This document shows, one piece after another, positions 12,300 to 26,280 of a stretch of DNA of 64,000 nt. Source of the stretch: Hofstenia miamia (taxonomy: Eukaryota > Xenacoelomorpha > Acoela). The stretch covers positions 2,422,404 to 2,486,403 of the forward strand of contig SCFE01000029.1 of the NCBI GenBank assembly GCA_004352715.1. The letters are read 5' to 3'. The notes under the pieces are model-generated. The model had not been told where the DNA came from, did not search any database, and worked only from the letters and a program-made list of their open reading frames with translations. The position numbers and the translations under genes were made by a program. Each line of letters begins with the position of its first letter. Position 1 is the first letter of the stretch.

Positions 12300-14250
12300 A
12301 TATTAATTAATTGCAGAATCATTATACATCAAGAAAGACATCAATTCAAATTTTATGAATAAACAAAAAATTTTTTATAACATCAATATTCAGTATATAT
12401 ATATATTATCTTAAAAGTAGTTAATTGTAAATATTTTTCCTTCCAAATTTGTTTGATAAAGATTTTAAATTGAAACCATTTGAATTTATGAAGCTCAGTA
12501 ACTTAACAATTTCATATATATATATATATATATATATAGCATTGTTATATGTCACTTCCCCTAACTCTGACATCACCAAAGACCATTAGAGACATCATCA
12601 AGGAATTTGAGAGTTTCATACTCTACCACCAGTCTCATAAAAATAAGTCTCAGGCTCTGTACTGAAAAAGTCTCATTATTAATCCTTTTTAAATCTTTAA
12701 AAAATTGTTTAATTGAAAACACTAGATTGAATATTTGCAATTATTTAATGCTGGTAAACAGGAAGTTTAATGGCTAATTTTTAAAATGAATCATAAGATT
12801 TAGCTTGTCTAAAATCATTTGTGAATTGGCTAAAATTCTTGCAAACATTTTGAGCAATTGGACAACTGCTGTTGCACTCAGCTCATCTTTATTATGTATG
12901 TTGCTAACATTTTTTTTTAAAAAATCAAAAATTTTCACAATATTTAGCACAAAACCTCCAGTGATTTTTTTAATGTTTTTTTGTAATTTCATTAAATTCA
13001 AAATTTGCCATTCATTACCACATGCTTAGGGATCTGCTATTCTCATCACAGACAATCTCATTAAAAACTTTTCTAACCCTTGATACTTTATAAGCTCAGA
13101 TCCCTGCAAGAGACCTTGAAATTTTTGCATTTTAATTTTATTTATTGTAAATAACTACACAATGGGTGTGGAAACACTCAACATTGCTTACAGCACTTTA
13201 CAGATAATCAATTCATAAAGTGAATAAAAACCTATTTATTATTCTCAAACCAAGCAGATATGATTTGCATAAAATAAATAATCTACATTATTATGATGAG
13301 AAAGGCAAACCCTTCGCATTGCGTTAATGAGCATCAAGATCACATTGAATCATTCGTCTAAAAAATTCAAAGAATTTTGATTTGATTTTTGCTGAAAAGT
13401 ATAATTTGTCGAAAAGTGTTTTTAACAAAATATACTACTACTTAAAAATATTTATACTAAAGAATATTTGTCAATATAAACTAGTTGTAAAATAACTGTT
13501 ATTCAAAGAGAAGAAATTTTTATGAAATGACAGATGCGGGGTTCTTCAGGGTAGATATTTTTAAATTTATAATTTAATAATTTATCAAATTTTGGAGAAG
13601 TACGCTGCAAACCAAAAATCCTATTGTTTGTAAAGAATGGATTAACAATATTCGGAAAAATGAGTTTGTAATAAAATAAATATTTCTATTTGAAGTGTAT
13701 ATTCTGTATTGCTTTTAAGCACACTAAGATTTTAGTCGTAGAAACTGTTAATTTCATAGGCCCATAGGTTTCGATATATTTTAGAAATAATTGTAAATGA
13801 GTACATGTTTTTGTCCTATATTTATTGTTTTCTAAGGTTTTTTAATTAAAGAAATCATGTTTGTTAGTAATTATGTGATTTAGCAAAACAATCATGAAAT
13901 AGCTTTGAATATACTAAATTCATTGATCATTCTACTTCGTCCTAAGGCTGTTGAATAATATATTCATAAATTATAATTACTCAAATCTTAATTTCTTTTT
14001 TAATAGGGGTGTGTGAGCCGTGATATTTGTACTTTGATGTATGCAAATTTCCACAGTCTTCCATCAGTAATTTTGGAATCATTAAATAGGGTCTTAATTT
14101 GAATAACAGAGAATAAGTAGTCCTATAGAAAATTAGTTGTCCAAAAGCATGTCATTCACAGGCTGTGTTCCAAATTTTGAACTTAAATTTTTGAAGCTTG
14201 AGGAACTGAATTAATTTACTTAAATATATTCCATGTCTCAGAAATCTCCT
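12300..14250. other. No gene seen
   Basis: AT-rich sequence with a TA microsatellite at 12516-12538. Overlapping opposite-strand ORFs at 12774-13029 are low-complexity and have no motif. Nothing else can be supported. Confidence 0.45.
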
Positions 14251-14258
14251 TTTTCTCA

Positions 14259-15020
14259 TTTCGATAGACGTATCCCTCTTTTTACTGTCTATCTTGATTT
14301 CAAAAAGACTTTTGATAAAGTTCCTCATTCGCACTTAATTTCGAAGCTCTCGCGTATTGGTTGTTATTTCCAGTTATCTCACTAGCAGTTCAATTCTTCG
14401 TCTTCTTTTGTTCTTAATCTTCATCAATGAATTTACGCTACCAATCACTGCTTCCAACTCTACATGTATGCTCTATGCTGATGACACACGCATATTTTCT
14501 TCTGACCTCAAGTATTCGAAACAGCTGTCAATCTGCCCTTTTATGGTCAACTTCCTATGGACTTTTTCTTAGCACATCTAAATCTGAAGGTATCTTATTC
14601 TCTTCCTCCAAAAACCATTTTCCTGATTTCTTTTTAAATGACGTCATTGTTCCCTTCAAACCTTATGTTCGTGATCTTGGTATTTTATTTCCAGTTCTCT
14701 CTCCTATTCTATACATATTTCTCACAAAGCTAAAAATTCTCTTCTATCTCTTACTTTCCCAAATCCACTATGCCCAGTTCTTCTAACTCCTCCACCAAAT
14801 TAATAATCTTCAAGTCATATTGTCTTAGCGCATTTCGTTTTGGATTTCAGTGTTGGTATCTCAACTCTTACTTCTCAACTGAAATTGATCGTCTTTTACA
14901 CCGCGCTCTTCTCTGGATGTACTCTTCTAATAAATCTTTCCTTCATCTCCATTTAAAGCTTGTTTGTAAATTTTGTAAATTCATTATTATCACTGCGTTA
15001 ACAAGAGAAAATTTATTAAT
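14259..15020 (+). pseudogene. Non-LTR retrotransposon reverse transcriptase fragment
   Basis: The plus strand encodes VYLDFKKTFDKVPHSHL near 14280-14330, which is reverse-transcriptase motif A with its catalytic Asp. It continues with LIFINEF and then MLYADDTRIF near 14465-14500, which is the YADD box with the other two catalytic Asps. Downstream fragments (VRDLGILF near 14670; YCLSAFRFG near 14820) fit the thumb region. The reading passes through several frameshifts and stops, with a deletion between motifs A and YADD, so it is dead. The sequence style is Jockey/CR1-like. No 5' ORF or tail was identified. Confidence 0.75.
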
Positions 15021-15281
15021 ATAAACTACTTTTTTTGGTAGGATCTAACATCTAAAACGTATATTTAAGGTCAACATTTCAAAAAAAAATTCTGAAGGCT
15101 CGGGAACTGGAACCAGATATTTCATGTTTATCAATGTGTAGCTCACATAACAAAAGCTATAAGTAATGTCAGTTTTAGCGCCAAAATATTTCATTCTTTC
15201 GTAAATAGCATGATTTATTTGAGATGTTAGGTTCTGCTTGCAAATTGTTTTAGTCAGTGAATTGAGGTGGTTTATTTATGT

Positions 15282-16757
15282 ACAATGAGTTGTTTAGAAC
15301 AAAAGGATCTTTACTGTTTTATTTGTGGCGCATATGGAAAAAGCCACAGAAACATAACTCAATCTATTGAACAATTATTTGAAAACGTATATAATTTTCC
15401 TCCTGTTGATCATAGAAAACCCTTTGCNNNNNNNNNNNNNNNNNNNNNNNNNNNNNNNNNNNNNNNNNNNNNNNNNNNNNNNNNNNNNNNNNNNNNNNNN
15501 NNNNNNNNNNNNNNNNNNNNNNNNNNNNNNNNNNNNNNNNNNNNNNNNNNNNNNNNNNNNNNNNNNNNNNNNNNNNNNNNNNNNNNNNNNNNNNNNNNNN
15601 NNNNNNNNNNNNNNNNNNNNNNNNNNNNNNNNNNNNNNNNNNNNNNNNNNNNNNNNNNNNNNNNNNNNNNNNNNNNNNNNNNNNNNNNNNNNNNNNNNNN
15701 NNNNNNNNNNNNNNNNNNNNNNNNNNNCTAGATTCATACAATCTATTTATGGATACTGGTAAAGGGTCACTTAAAGCTGTTCTCATATCAAAAACTGACA
15801 ACAAGAGCGTACCTGTTGCTTATAGTTCTTCTTCAAAGGAAACATACGAATCATTTTCAATTGTTCTTAAAAAACTAGATTTCATCAGTCTTAATGTCGA
15901 AGTATGCTCTGACTTGAAAGTAGTTAATATAATCTCAGGAATTCAATGAAATTCCTGCAAATATCCTTGCTTGTTTTGTTTATGGACGCCACATACCATG
16001 CGAAATAATTGGGACGCCGAATTCCCTAAAAGAGGGAAGGCGAGCTCAATAAATTCTCTATCATCAAGACACCTCTAGTAACTCCAGAACAAATNNNNNN
16101 NNNNNNNNNNNNNNNNNNNNNNNNNNNNNNNNNNNNNNNNNNNNNNNNNNNNNNNNNNNNNNNNNNNNNNNNNNNNNNNNNNNNNNNNNNNNNNNNNNNN
16201 NNNNNNNNNNNNNNNNNNNNNNNNNNNNNNNNNNNNNNNNNNNNNNNNNNNNNNNNNNNNNNNNNNNNNNNNNNNNNNNNNNNNNNNNNNNNNNNNNNNN
16301 NNNNNNNNNNNNNNNNNNNNNNNNNNNNNNNNNNNNNNNNNNNNNNNNNNNNNNNNNNNNNNNNNNNNNATCACTTATCTCTCAAGCATCATTTTCTGGA
16401 CCTGAAGTAAAAAAATTACTAAGATTAACACAATTTAAAATTAGCCTAACTGAAAGTGAACGGACCGCTTGGAATGCTTTTGAAAATTCCTTTACGGCTG
16501 TTTTTGGAAGAACACAAGCAACAGGCTAATCACTAGCATCTTTAAAACAACTATTTAATGCTTATCAACATCTCGGTCTCTCAGTTACGAACAAAATTCA
16601 CTACCTAAAAAATCATTTATCCAAATTACCACTGAATTGTAGCCTTGAAAATGAAGAACGTGGTGAGCGAATGCATCAAGTGATTGATATTTTTGAGCAA
16701 AGATTCGATTTGGACATTAATATGTTAGCAAAATGCCTTTGGTATTTGTCACTTTAA
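15282..16757 (+). pseudogene. Unnamed, invertebrate-expanded repeat protein family, interrupted by gaps
   Basis: The frame starts with MSCLEQKDLYCFICGAYGK at 15282, a short Cys-x-x-Cys N-terminus. It resumes after the 300-N gap near 15737 and again after the 275-N gap at 16370. The last part carries the family's most conserved block: LGLSVTNKIHYLKNHL, then NEERGERMHQVIDIFEQR, ending in a Trp-containing tail and stop at 16757. I recognise this block (consensus like HFLxSHLxxFPxN, then GERFHQDI) from multi-copy uncharacterised invertebrate proteins that behave like mobile-element products. An in-frame TAA at 16528 and a stop near 15947 show this copy is broken. Function is unknown. Confidence 0.6.
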
Positions 16758-16759
16758 TG

Positions 16760-17385
16760 TATTTACTGATTGTTTCAAAAACTTTTATGCTTTAGTTGGA
16801 TTATTCAATATTATTCAATGATTTCAAAATGGCACATTTTTAAATGATTTTCTATTGGAAATTTTAGACCAAATATAATTTTTCCGTAAAAACCAATATT
16901 ATTTTTGTAATTCCCACATAAAAATTTCGTCTGGAGGAATTTGATCTTAAAACAGTGTTATTATTATATTATATTATATTCATTTGCTACTCGTGTGTTA
17001 GTAATATAAAATTTATTTTTCAATATGGGGAATTCTGTGAAAAATGAAAAGTAGCAAATCATAATTTAATGGTAATAATATATCTTTATTTGAAAATGCA
17101 GGGGTTTGGTGCATCTAGCAGCTGAAATTTAATAAGAAATTTGACAAATGCTCCATGATTATAGTAATTTAATCTATTTTTGAAAATTATTTAATATGAT
17201 TAAGCAATACAGACAAGGTCAACAACATAACATGTATATACTTGCAGGATTATAGCAGAAAAGCAATGACAGGTATTGCACTAAGATATAAATGACAAAA
17301 AATTCCAACTTTAGGCATAACAAGTGACATACAATGGTACATATGAATTAATACACTAAAAATGGGGTACCAACAATACTGAACA
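16760..17385. other. No gene seen
   Basis: AT-rich sequence between two decayed transposon coding regions. It probably includes the 3' flank of the hAT copy on the minus strand. Confidence 0.4.
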
Positions 17386-18880
17386 TCACTCCAGAAGACC
17401 TAAAGCACATACTTTAAGTCCATATTCTTTTTTAGCATTTACTGCAAGGATCTTCAGGCTGCTCAGTCGTGACTGGCTGATTGTACTGCGGAGAGCATTC
17501 CTGACAAATTTAAGAGCAGAAAAGGATCTCTCACAGGAACAAGATATAATGGGCAGAGTGAGAATCAACTGGTATGCGATGGAGAGTATTCGGTAAAGTT
17601 TGCCTAGTTCAGAACAAGTTATATAACAGTAAATTGAGTGAATGCAGTTAGTGTTAATATGTTCAAAACAGAGTTTGCAGCAACAGCATGAATGAATAGG
17701 CAGTAGCTCATCTCGAGGATTCCTTTTTTGAGATCAGCCTTGTAAAAGGTAAAAAGAGTTTTGATTTTCTCCATCTTTGCAGGTGAGATTGATGGGTTTA
17801 CTAGAGTCAGTTGACAGTAACAGGACTAAATCTTTGCACTACATTTTGAAGTTGCTCTCCGTTCACTTAGCTGCAGTCTCTCTTTTTAAAATCTTGGATG
17901 AGAACAAAACTTTATACCAGTTATCAACGAGAGAAGATCCCCGAATTGCTGATAGCGAGTGTAGAGTCTTGGATGCTCTGTTATATTCATTCGATTTGGG
18001 TCACAAATGTTGCATGTAGTTTTGTAGATCATTCGATGAAATTGTAGTTTTCAACAACACCAAAGAACTCTTGGACTATAATATTTCTCGAGCATGCGTT
18101 CACACTGAAAAAATTAAATCTGCGTGCAAAACAGTGATAAAAAAACGCAGATTTGGAAATTTTCCGCAGCCTGGAGTAAATGCCTGACATCATTGAGCAG
18201 CAATTGTATCCTTGTCCTTGTATAATTGACATATCGAGTCCATGTTCTTCAAGAACCTTCTGTAGATTGTTCTCCTGCAGTGGTTATTCTCACTTATGTC
18301 GATATGATGGTGAATGACAGCCATTTGATCTTTCTTGCTTGTCTGACGTAGTGTTCAAGCACACATCACATCAGCACTGCATTTAATCAAATCATTCTGA
18401 GAACTGGGAGACGTGTAGCTGGGATATCCCTTTGGATTGCCATTTGACTTTGCGAGGTGTGTGGTCAGGTCGGAATTCCATTAAGAAAAGGTTCATTATC
18501 TAAATGAACACTCCTATGCCATCTGAATCTTCAGATTCGACATGACTGCTGAATGGTAATCGGAGTCTTGCCAGTGTGTTATTAGTAACGTAAACAAGCA
18601 TAGGCATAATTTTGTGGCTGCTCTGTTAACCAGTAACACAATGCCAAGAGTCTCTTCCTTTCTGCATCTAATACTGCATTGATGAAACATTTAATCAAAA
18701 AAGCTTCCCAATACTACATGCAGACTTGGTGCCAATTTCTAAATCCTTTTTTTTGAAATTTCACGTCGTAAGTTGATGCTCCAAACACATAAAATGGAAA
18801 CAAAATGCAGCGTCAATGTCTATTACATATTCCAACCAAGGATTGTCATTGAACCACTTGCTCTGAAGTGATCTCGATTA
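17386..18880 (-). pseudogene. hAT transposase (ZMYM1/TTF zinc-finger type), decayed
   Basis: Reading down the minus strand, 18865-18830 gives KWFNDNPWLEYVIDIDAAFC, the TTF zinc-finger block of ZMYM1-like hAT transposases. About 18420-18380 gives YTSPSSQNDLIKCSADV. 18232-18030 gives GQGYNCCSMMSG, then HCFARRFNFFSVNAC and FFGVVENYNF, which fit the RNase-H-like core in the order expected for the family. 17568-17386 gives LPIISCSCERSFSALKFVRN, the C-terminal hAT dimerisation domain, ending in a stop. Several frameshifts separate these blocks, so no functional protein is possible. The order and identity of four independent blocks make the call firm. Confidence 0.82.
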
Positions 18881-19172
18881 CCTCCACCCACCCTCTAAAA
18901 TGTACTTGTTTTATTGAATTCGTTCTGTTGTGGTCTTAAGATTTGTACGAGAGGATGCATTTTTGGGCCTCAGATATGCTGGTCAACGTCACAGTTGATA
19001 CAGACGGGTTGAATGCGGGAATAAGTGTTGTGGCCTCGAGAACACGGTTGGACTTAAAAAGGAAACCCGATTTGATTGCCTGCACATCGTTTCTAAAATG
19101 CAATAGAAACATGAATAAACAGCATCCGTATAAATATTAAATTTACATGAATACACATTAAATATATATATA

Positions 19173-19297
19173 NNNNNNNNNNNNNNNNNNNNNNNNNNNN
19201 NNNNNNNNNNNNNNNNNNNNNNNNNNNNNNNNNNNNNNNNNNNNNNNNNNNNNNNNNNNNNNNNNNNNNNNNNNNNNNNNNNNNNNNNNNNNNNNNN
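19173..19297. other. Assembly gap (125 N) inside a TA microsatellite
   Basis: The gap is flanked on both sides by (TA)n tracts, so the missing sequence is probably simple repeat. The missing first coding exon of SRRM1 could also be here or further upstream. Confidence 0.6.
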
Positions 19298-19331
<34 letters not shown>

Positions 19332-19339
19332 TACCCCTT

Positions 19340-19410
19340 AATCTTTAAGTTTTGAAATAAAAGCGGGGGCGATTCGCCCCCCTCCCCTTCGGTGCGTTAT
19401 TGACATTTTA
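19340..19410. repeat. GC-rich palindrome resembling a hAT terminus
   Basis: gggggcga-t-tcgccccc forms a hairpin and is followed by cctccccttcggtgcg and ttattgac. GC-rich ends of this style (ccctcccctt then gcgcc/gcgtta) are common in hAT elements, and a decayed hAT transposase lies just upstream at 17.4-18.9 kb. The partner end was not found. Confidence 0.3.
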
Positions 19411-19646
19411 TGCCCCACTGCGATACGGATTAACTAAATCAATTAAATTTTACATGTACACATGAATGCGAAGGTGTTGAATCATGCACTCACAGTTAAT
19501 AGTTTTGTTGTGTATCCAAATTAAACAAATGTCTAGGTTTTTCTTTTTCCTAATTTCAAAGAACGATTTCTTGTTCATTTTAGTATCACATAGCAACTTA
19601 TTGTGATTAGGGTAAGCTTTTATTAGAGTTAATTTTTGTTATTTAG

Positions 19647-22600
19647 GGCACAAATGCTGATCAAGATAACAGATTTGTTAATAAGCAAAAAAAGCTCAAG
19701 CAGCAGTTACGTTTCGAAGACATTTTGGAGACTAGAGTTGATATGAGCAAAGTTAATCTTGATGTTATGAAACCATGGATTACAAAACGTTTAAGTGATA
19801 TTCTTGGGTTGGAAGATGAAGTACTTGTGGAGTTTATATTTAATATGCTAGAAGAAAAGGTATGCTACTTTCTAATTTTTAGTAGTTAGTTTATTTCAAT
19901 ATATTCATATCTGATATTAGCCAATTTTCATTCTTTTGCCGAATGTTAGTGGTACTAGTATTTTACTTTTTAGCATAGATATTTGTTATATTATATGAAA
20001 AAATGTCATTAAATTATTAATAGATTGTATTCCATTGGAGCTTAAATTCACCTTTCTTTTAGCAAAATATAAACGTTATTTTTTTAGCAATTTCCTGATC
20101 CTAAAGACTGTCAAGTTAATCTCACTGGATTTTTAAATGCGAAAAATGCTCGAATATTTATGGCTGACCTTTGGAATCTTTTGTTGTCTGCACAAGAAAC
20201 AACGGGGGGAATTCCTCAAATCTTCATAGAAGAAAAAACTTTGGAAATACTTGCCCGTGAAAAAGAAGTGAAACGGTTAAAAGAAAAACAGACTTCTAGC
20301 ACTATCGCTGAAATGGAAGATCAGTACGTTATTTATCGCTTATATATAAATAAAATGAAACAAGACTGGACCATACGCTGGTTTTCTTCAAATTCTAGAA
20401 ATGGCATAGTTTACTGATACTGATAAAAATTGCCAAAATCGGACATATTCCGACTGAAATCGACATTTTTTACTTGGCCAGGACCAGACCTCATTTTCAT
20501 TGGGAAGATCTGCTAATATATGTAATGGGATAAATTATTACACTCAATCAATTTCATAAACAAATGCCGAGTTTTGAGAATGCGTTTCAAGTTATTTTCT
20601 TTCTGATCTCATCGCCTTACAGAACTTACATATTGAACACAGAGAGTCAGATTTAATTATTAAAAATAATTTTTTCTTATCTACAAATTGTTCACATGTC
20701 AGAGTTATAACTTGACTCTCCATCGACCCGATCGAGTTTTTNNNNNNNNNNNNNNNNNNNNNCTTACAGAACTTACATATTGAACACAGAGAGTCAGATT
20801 TAATTATTAAAAATAATTTTTTCTTATCTACAAATTGTTCACATGTCAGAGTTATAACTTGACTCTCCATCGACCCGATCGAGTTTTTAAGGCAAAAACA
20901 CTAACCACTATAAAATATATACATTCTGATAATATTTAATTTCTTAACTCTTTTATGTATTGCCTGCCTCCCTTTTAAGCGGAATAGCCATCTTTATGCG
21001 AGAGCAAATTATCTGAGCATCCGCAAATTTCTTAAAAACCGCATCCAAATATAGATGATCCAATGCGATCCAAATTTAATTCTAAATTAGTATTATCAAA
21101 CGTTTGTATTTAATTCCTATAATTTTCTGATATCCAGCACAGATTAGTTGTCATAGTCAATTTGTTTAGAAAAGTACGAGAGACAGCTGACAAAATCAGT
21201 AAGCTTATCGGCCACGAATCAAGACGTTCACCTAGAAGGGTACATTTGCATTTCTTATATTTGAATTAATTTGGCATTTAGCGTGAGAGCAGCTCTGAAC
21301 GACGTCGAAAAACAAGAAACTATAGGTATATATTTTTATTATATAAATTTTCGAATGATGCTTATCATTGGTCCTTCCTCTAAAATAGTTCTAAAGGACT
21401 CTTTCGTTTTTCTTAATGTTGTTTCAAAATTATTGTGAACTTTTTTTGTGAAACAAGGAAACTTTATCATTCAATTCTAGGAGACGGTCTTCTTCTTTGG
21501 ATTCAGATAATTCCTCACTTTCACCCCATCGGCGACGTTCTCCGCATAGATCTCCTCATAGAGAACGAAGGTAGTGCAATCATTATTTTAATTTTCAATT
21601 AAATATTTTAGACGACGTCATAGCAGTTCACCTCGGAAACGCTCTCCATATGCTAGACGAAGTCCTCCTCGTCGGAGAGTTAGTTCTCCTCGCAGTAATT
21701 CACCTCGTAGAAGATCACCATATTCGCGCAGAAGTATTGAACGTCATAGAAGTAGTCCCCCCAGACGACGTCATGAGGAAAGGAGACGTTCACGTGAAAG
21801 ACACATTTCGCCAAATGAACGCCCGAAACGAAGGTCTCCTCGTCGTTCTCCACGCGAAAGGCATCGATCACCTTTTGAGAGAAAACGTCGTATTTCTCGT
21901 GAAAATACGCCTCCCCCGAAAATTTCACCAAAGAAAGAACCTGTAAGCTCAAGTTCATCTGATGCAGATCAGATATCACATAAAGATAGTTCTTCAGATT
22001 CACACATATCACCTGAAAAACAACAAAAATCACAAATTCATGCTGAAGAAGTTATAACCAAGGAATCATCTCGCAAAGTAGAAAGGGTTAGCAGTAGTAG
22101 ACACAGACCGTCCCCAGTCAGTCATTCTCGTGGTCGCAGAGATGCTTCGCATGAACACAAAAGGAGATCTCCTAAAAAACGTGATTCTCGGTCCTCACCA
22201 GATCCACATAACCGAAGTTTAGATCGCAAGGAATCCCCCGATGCGCGACACAAGCAATATAGAATTATCCACTCTGAACGATATGTGACATCTCCAAAAC
22301 GAAAGGGTAGATTTGATGAAAGGCGTCTGGAGCGTAGACGCTCTCCTGAAAAACGGTATAATTTTCGTGAATATCTTAGCCAAATTTGTAAAGTATATTC
22401 TTTTATAATTATAAAGATTGTCTGCGAATGATGACTAGACTTGTTCGGCAATCAAACTACACGAGGCAGTCAATTATTAACCTACTACGTCAATAATCCC
22501 GACGGATAGCGATATCTAAAAACATTTTTTTTTAAAACTTTTATCGAAAACAATACACCCAACTCCACTTGGTTTAAGAATTTATGTTTTGGCTTAGGGT

Positions 22601-25600
22601 TTAGACCGTGCACATGTTCGCGAATTATGTTGCCAAACTACGATTAGTTCAAACAACAAATATAGCACGTTGGAAGTCTGAGTATTGCAAGTAATTTTAA
22701 CTATAACTTCTAATTGGTAATTGAATTTGGCAGTTGCATCAATCAATTATCAATCAATTTATTTAACAGCCCTGGTGATAACGAATAATTATTTATCATT
22801 GAATCTAAAAACTCAATTGACATTTTTTTGGTTTGCGATGCCATATTTTCGGAATTATTGAATGTTAATGTTTTTTATTATACATTTTAATGTATTAATT
22901 GTGTTACGAAGTTTCAATTTTCAATTATGCATTTAGAGAAGAGAAAATGTCTGGTATTAAACGTACTATTCAACGAACACCTTCTTCTTCGAATTCTAGT
23001 AATTCCGAGAGTGACCAATCACCTCCCACCAAATCAAACGCTGCTTTAAACGTTAGTGATGAATCTGTCAGCGACGATGACGAACAGTGAGCATAATTTT
23101 TTCGTAATTTTTCAAAAAAATGTTTTATGCATTTATAAATTGTGTTTTATCTGGTTCTAAACATACTTTTGGGCAGTTATGATTCCAGAACGACTGGATC
23201 CCTCATAAAATTTCAAGTATTAGTATTTTCGCAATTGCCAACTCGCATATATATATTTATTGACATTTAAATAATGCTTCAGTTAAGTAAAATGTAATTT
23301 ATTTTCAATTTAAGAATTTAAAATTTAAGAACTATTGTCATTAATAAATAATATTCAAGTTTTGTTGGCTGCTGAATTTTTAGCATCACTGTGCATGGAG
23401 ATTGTGGGCCTTCCTGTATTTTTTATTTTATTTTGTACTTTATGCATGAATTTTTTTGAATTGATGTTAATTTGTTTGTTTAGGAAACGCTCCTTAAAAC
23501 CAACTGCCGTAGTAGCTCCTTCAATTATTCAAAATAAACAGTCTTCCATTTCTCAATCAAGTGAAAGCTCTGATGGTGATTCCTCTTCAGAATCAGTAGA
23601 ACCTCCTCCCAAGGAAGTTCGACGTCCTAGGCGCGAGGAATATCGGGAGGAGAGAAGGCGGCGATCTCCTCGAATTAGTCCTCCGGATCGACATCGGAGA
23701 CGACGGGAGTCGTCAGATCATCGGCGTAGACGTATTTCTCCATTTGAGCACCGTAGACGGTATGATTCTCCTGAGAGACGTAGACGCGTCGAAACACCAC
23801 CTCGCAGACGCGATGAAATTGATCGACGCAGGCGGTCAGATGTGTCCCCTATTTCTAGACGCAAATATGATGAAAGTCGTAGACGTAGAGTGCCTACACC
23901 CGAGCATAGAAGAAGATCTGAACGCGAAAGAACACCTGAGAAATCGCGAAAAATCAGGCGTAAAGTATCAGTATCGTCATCTTCAAGTGAAAGTGATTCT
24001 TCAATGTCTCCGCCTCCTAAAGTTCGTAAACAGGTCCGAAGACCACCTAGCAGTAGTAGCAGCATGTCTTCTGAAGATGAAGTTCAAATGAAAAAGGTTT
24101 GTATTATTACCTATAGTGTAAGTTGGTATATCAAATTATATCAACAACTTAGCTTTGATGCGATATTGTGTGAATTTGCAAACTGTTTTTTGTGGACCAA
24201 ATTATGAGAACAACCTTAATGGTTTGAGCTGATTTTTGTTGTTAATATTTTTGGATTTTCGTCTTTTGGTGTTGACCAAAATTTACAAACGTACTGTTCT
24301 TGCTCATTATCATATGAAGTAAATTGCGAAGCTTTTAATGCTTTATAAATTATCTAATTTAAAAATTGATTTTTATATAGATGCCGTATAAATTACACGA
24401 AATGATGTTTTCAATACTATCTTGTTCCTAGTTACAGAGATATAATCTTTGGAATAGCGTTATAATATGTGAGATTGGCGCTTTTACTTACTCCGACTTT
24501 TTCCTTGTAACCCATCAACTCCGTGAAATAGATGTAATGAATTATATTCTTATAAATATTTCCTATCAGATGGCTTAAATTTCATCGAAATCTGCCAAAT
24601 AGGTACGGAGATATGAGCGTTTAAAGACACAACGCTTGTAAGTGTGACACAGAAATAGCACACACGCTATCGTATTAATATATAGATGTTTTTAATTGAG
24701 TTGGAACTAGCTCTGTAGATTTACGTGAATATATTTTTACTTTATATTTATAACTAAGTTAATGTCATTTATAGAGCATAATTGTAAGGTAATGCCTAAT
24801 TTAAGTGTCAGAAGAGGTTGTGTACTTGGACAAAGGGTAATTAATTCGATCAAATAAAAATATATATCAATTTATTAAATTTGCAAAATAGTGTCTTGAG
24901 GATGATTATTGTCTGTGATTGTTTTGTATGCAAAAAAGATTTTATAATTTATTGAAATTTTCCCATTCTTTAGTTTATAAATATACGAAGAATTGATGCT
25001 TTCAACCAAGAACTAAAAATAATTTTTTACTGCTCCCTTAAATGTCATTTTGAATAAATCACTCATCTCAATGCACTAGCACAAAAATCCCATGTTGTCT
25101 TCACATTTGATAACCTCACGACCTATTTTATTGCAATGCTGCAAATCGCCGTATTATAAGTTAGCCATGATATTGATAATACATTATATATTTTTTATAT
25201 TATTTACATCATGGCTGACTGCTAATTCATTTTCTCTAAAAATGAATTAAAAGCCTATAAGATATGTTTAATGTGAAATACTGAAGTGTGTTACCAAAGT
25301 TCGAACACAGAACTGAAACGTTTATATAATCTGAGATTACCGGATATCCCCTTCCCGGATTTTTATAACAAGCATTTTTAGAAAATCATTTTTTGAATAT
25401 TTATAAATATTCGATGTCTTAATATGTACGAATGAATGTTTGTTATATTGGCTTCAAGTATTGCCCTTAATCAGTTTAAATTATTGACATCTCTGAGAAT
25501 ATGCTAAATATTCCATTGTTCATAGGTGCATTGCTATTTTAGGGCCTCCTATTGTACCAACGAGGCATGTAACAGTGTTGTGTGGATCCTCACTGTAATA

Positions 25601-26225
25601 TTGGCGCCGTCTAGATTATGATTACGCAAAGAATGTCACTTGAGATTGAAATAGACACAATGCGATGTCTTCGTAAATAATATAAGCTTTAAAAACAACC
25701 TTATTATATGGCTAAATCAGATTATTGCCCTCTTCGCCCCTTAATTTAGTTGTGAATCTAAAAGGATAACTCATCTTTTCTATTTTTTTACGTAGTTTTT
25801 ACACTTTGAATCGACAATTTTTATGCACAGATAATTGTATGTATTTCGTTGTTTAGGAGAAGAAAAAGAAAATCCCACAGAAAATGCGTTTAAGAAAACG
25901 CAAGCCGTCTTCATCGTCCTCATCGTCCAGTTATTCTAGTTCTGATTCTTCGGAAAATGAAAAGGTAATTGCCAAACGAAAAGGAAAATTTCCTTTCGAC
26001 TCGCCTCCGCCTAATTGGAAAGGTAGCTCATTAAAATATCGAAGATCACGTGAGCGTAGAGCTGAACCAAGTCGTCGACATGAAACCACAAGCCGCCGCA
26101 GATATCATACTCCATCTCCACCTCGTATGTCTATAATAGATATCATATTGTATTCTGTTCGGGAATGGCTATGTCAGTCTATTACTAGAAATATCATTCA
26201 TTTATTAAATTTTATCATATTTTTG

Positions 26226-26280
<55 letters not shown>

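Noticed and set aside
21650-22451. Long antisense and alternative-frame ORFs within SRRM1 RS-rich exons (also 23718-24091)
   Set aside because: Shadows of Arg/Ser codon repeats in the real plus-strand frame, which is fixed by splice phase.
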